DNA of 6,769 nt, from positions 1 through 6,769 of the forward strand of contig JAEYVD010000201.1 in the NCBI GenBank assembly GCA_023432075.1, given 5' to 3'. The notes beneath the pieces are model-generated. The model was not told the DNA's origin, did not search any database, and was given only the letters and a program-made list of their open reading frames with translations. Shown in pieces: positions 6,756 to 6,769 of this stretch (within the stretch, counting starts at the first letter, position 1; each line of letters opens with the position of its first letter). The translations under genes and the position numbers were made by a program. The DNA comes from Pseudomonadota bacterium. Its GTDB lineage: Bacteria > Pseudomonadota > Gammaproteobacteria > Burkholderiales > Burkholderiaceae_B.

Positions 6756-6765
6756 ACAACAAGCC

Positions 6766-6769
6766 ATGC
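6766..6769 (+). CDS. Start codon of an unidentified gene running off the window
   Basis: Only the ATG and one more base are present. The start is supported by the AGGAG site 10 bases upstream and by a well-formed promoter at 6607-6635. The product cannot be predicted. It is probably not part of the dsdA cluster, because a strong terminator and its own promoter lie between them. Confidence 0.55.

Larger units (their letters stand above)
6642..6765 (+). promoter_or_regulatory. Structured 5' leader of the next gene
   Basis: The predicted leader holds a GGC-GAAA-GCC hairpin with a GNRA-type loop (6672-6681), a GTAG-TAA-CTAC hairpin (6716-6726) and a competing 6-bp pair ACTACA (6722-6727) / TGTAGT (6738-6743). 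The last two cannot form together. I recognise no known riboswitch family. The rest of this non-coding stretch, from 6464, also contains a 6-bp GCGCGG/CCGCGC inverted repeat (6479-6503) before the terminator. Confidence 0.35.

Noticed and set aside
6642..6765. Known riboswitch in the leader (TPP, cobalamin, glycine, SAM/SAH, guanidine)
   Set aside because: I looked for the conserved cores of these families and saw none. Only short generic hairpins remain.
1..6769. Mobile elements, CRISPR arrays, tRNA or rRNA genes
   Set aside because: No transposase or integrase coding sequence, terminal inverted repeats, regularly spaced repeats, tRNA-like cloverleaf or rRNA sequence was seen. The window looks like ordinary chromosomal metabolic DNA.

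Overview
The DNA is GC-rich, and the frames that look truly coding carry strong G/C bias at third codon positions. One gene encodes a Bug-type (TctC-like) periplasmic binding protein, a family greatly expanded in Bordetella, Achromobacter, Cupriavidus and relatives. Together with the gene style this suggests a betaproteobacterium of the Burkholderiales, most likely Alcaligenaceae (Achromobacter/Bordetella-like). The genus is inferred, not proven.

Layout: (1) positions 1-1491, plus strand, hold the C-terminal two thirds of a TonB-dependent siderophore receptor whose 5' end lies outside the window. (2) It converges with a minus-strand LysR-family regulator (2432 down to 1503). The two stop codons are 11 bp apart, and a perfect GC hairpin sits in the end of the lysR gene. 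(3) A 119-bp divergent intergenic region carries a perfect inverted repeat with the LysR T-N11-A form and a weak sigma70-like promoter pointing towards dsdA. (4) A plus-strand cluster follows: dsdA (D-serine ammonia-lyase, 2552-3898), a Bug substrate-binding protein (3947-4927) and an amidase-signature amidohydrolase (4940-6463). The gaps are 48 and 12 bp, so this is probably an operon. (5) Positions 6464-6769 are non-coding except for the ATG at the very end. They hold a strong bidirectional terminator hairpin, an inverted repeat, a good sigma70 promoter, a leader of about 124 nt with tandem and competing inverted repeats, and the Shine-Dalgarno and ATG of the next gene.

How the genes may work together: DsdA turns D-serine into pyruvate and ammonia. 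An amidase and an extracytoplasmic binding protein downstream suggest a small scavenging cassette in which an amide-containing compound is bound in the periplasm, imported, hydrolysed and, if D-serine is released, deaminated. The divergent LysR protein is the obvious candidate regulator, as DsdC is for dsdA in E. coli, although its sequence alone does not identify it as DsdC. The receptor is probably unrelated. Most genes belong to well-known families; the less explained material is the combination of genes and the regulatory DNA at 2433-2551 and 6556-6765.
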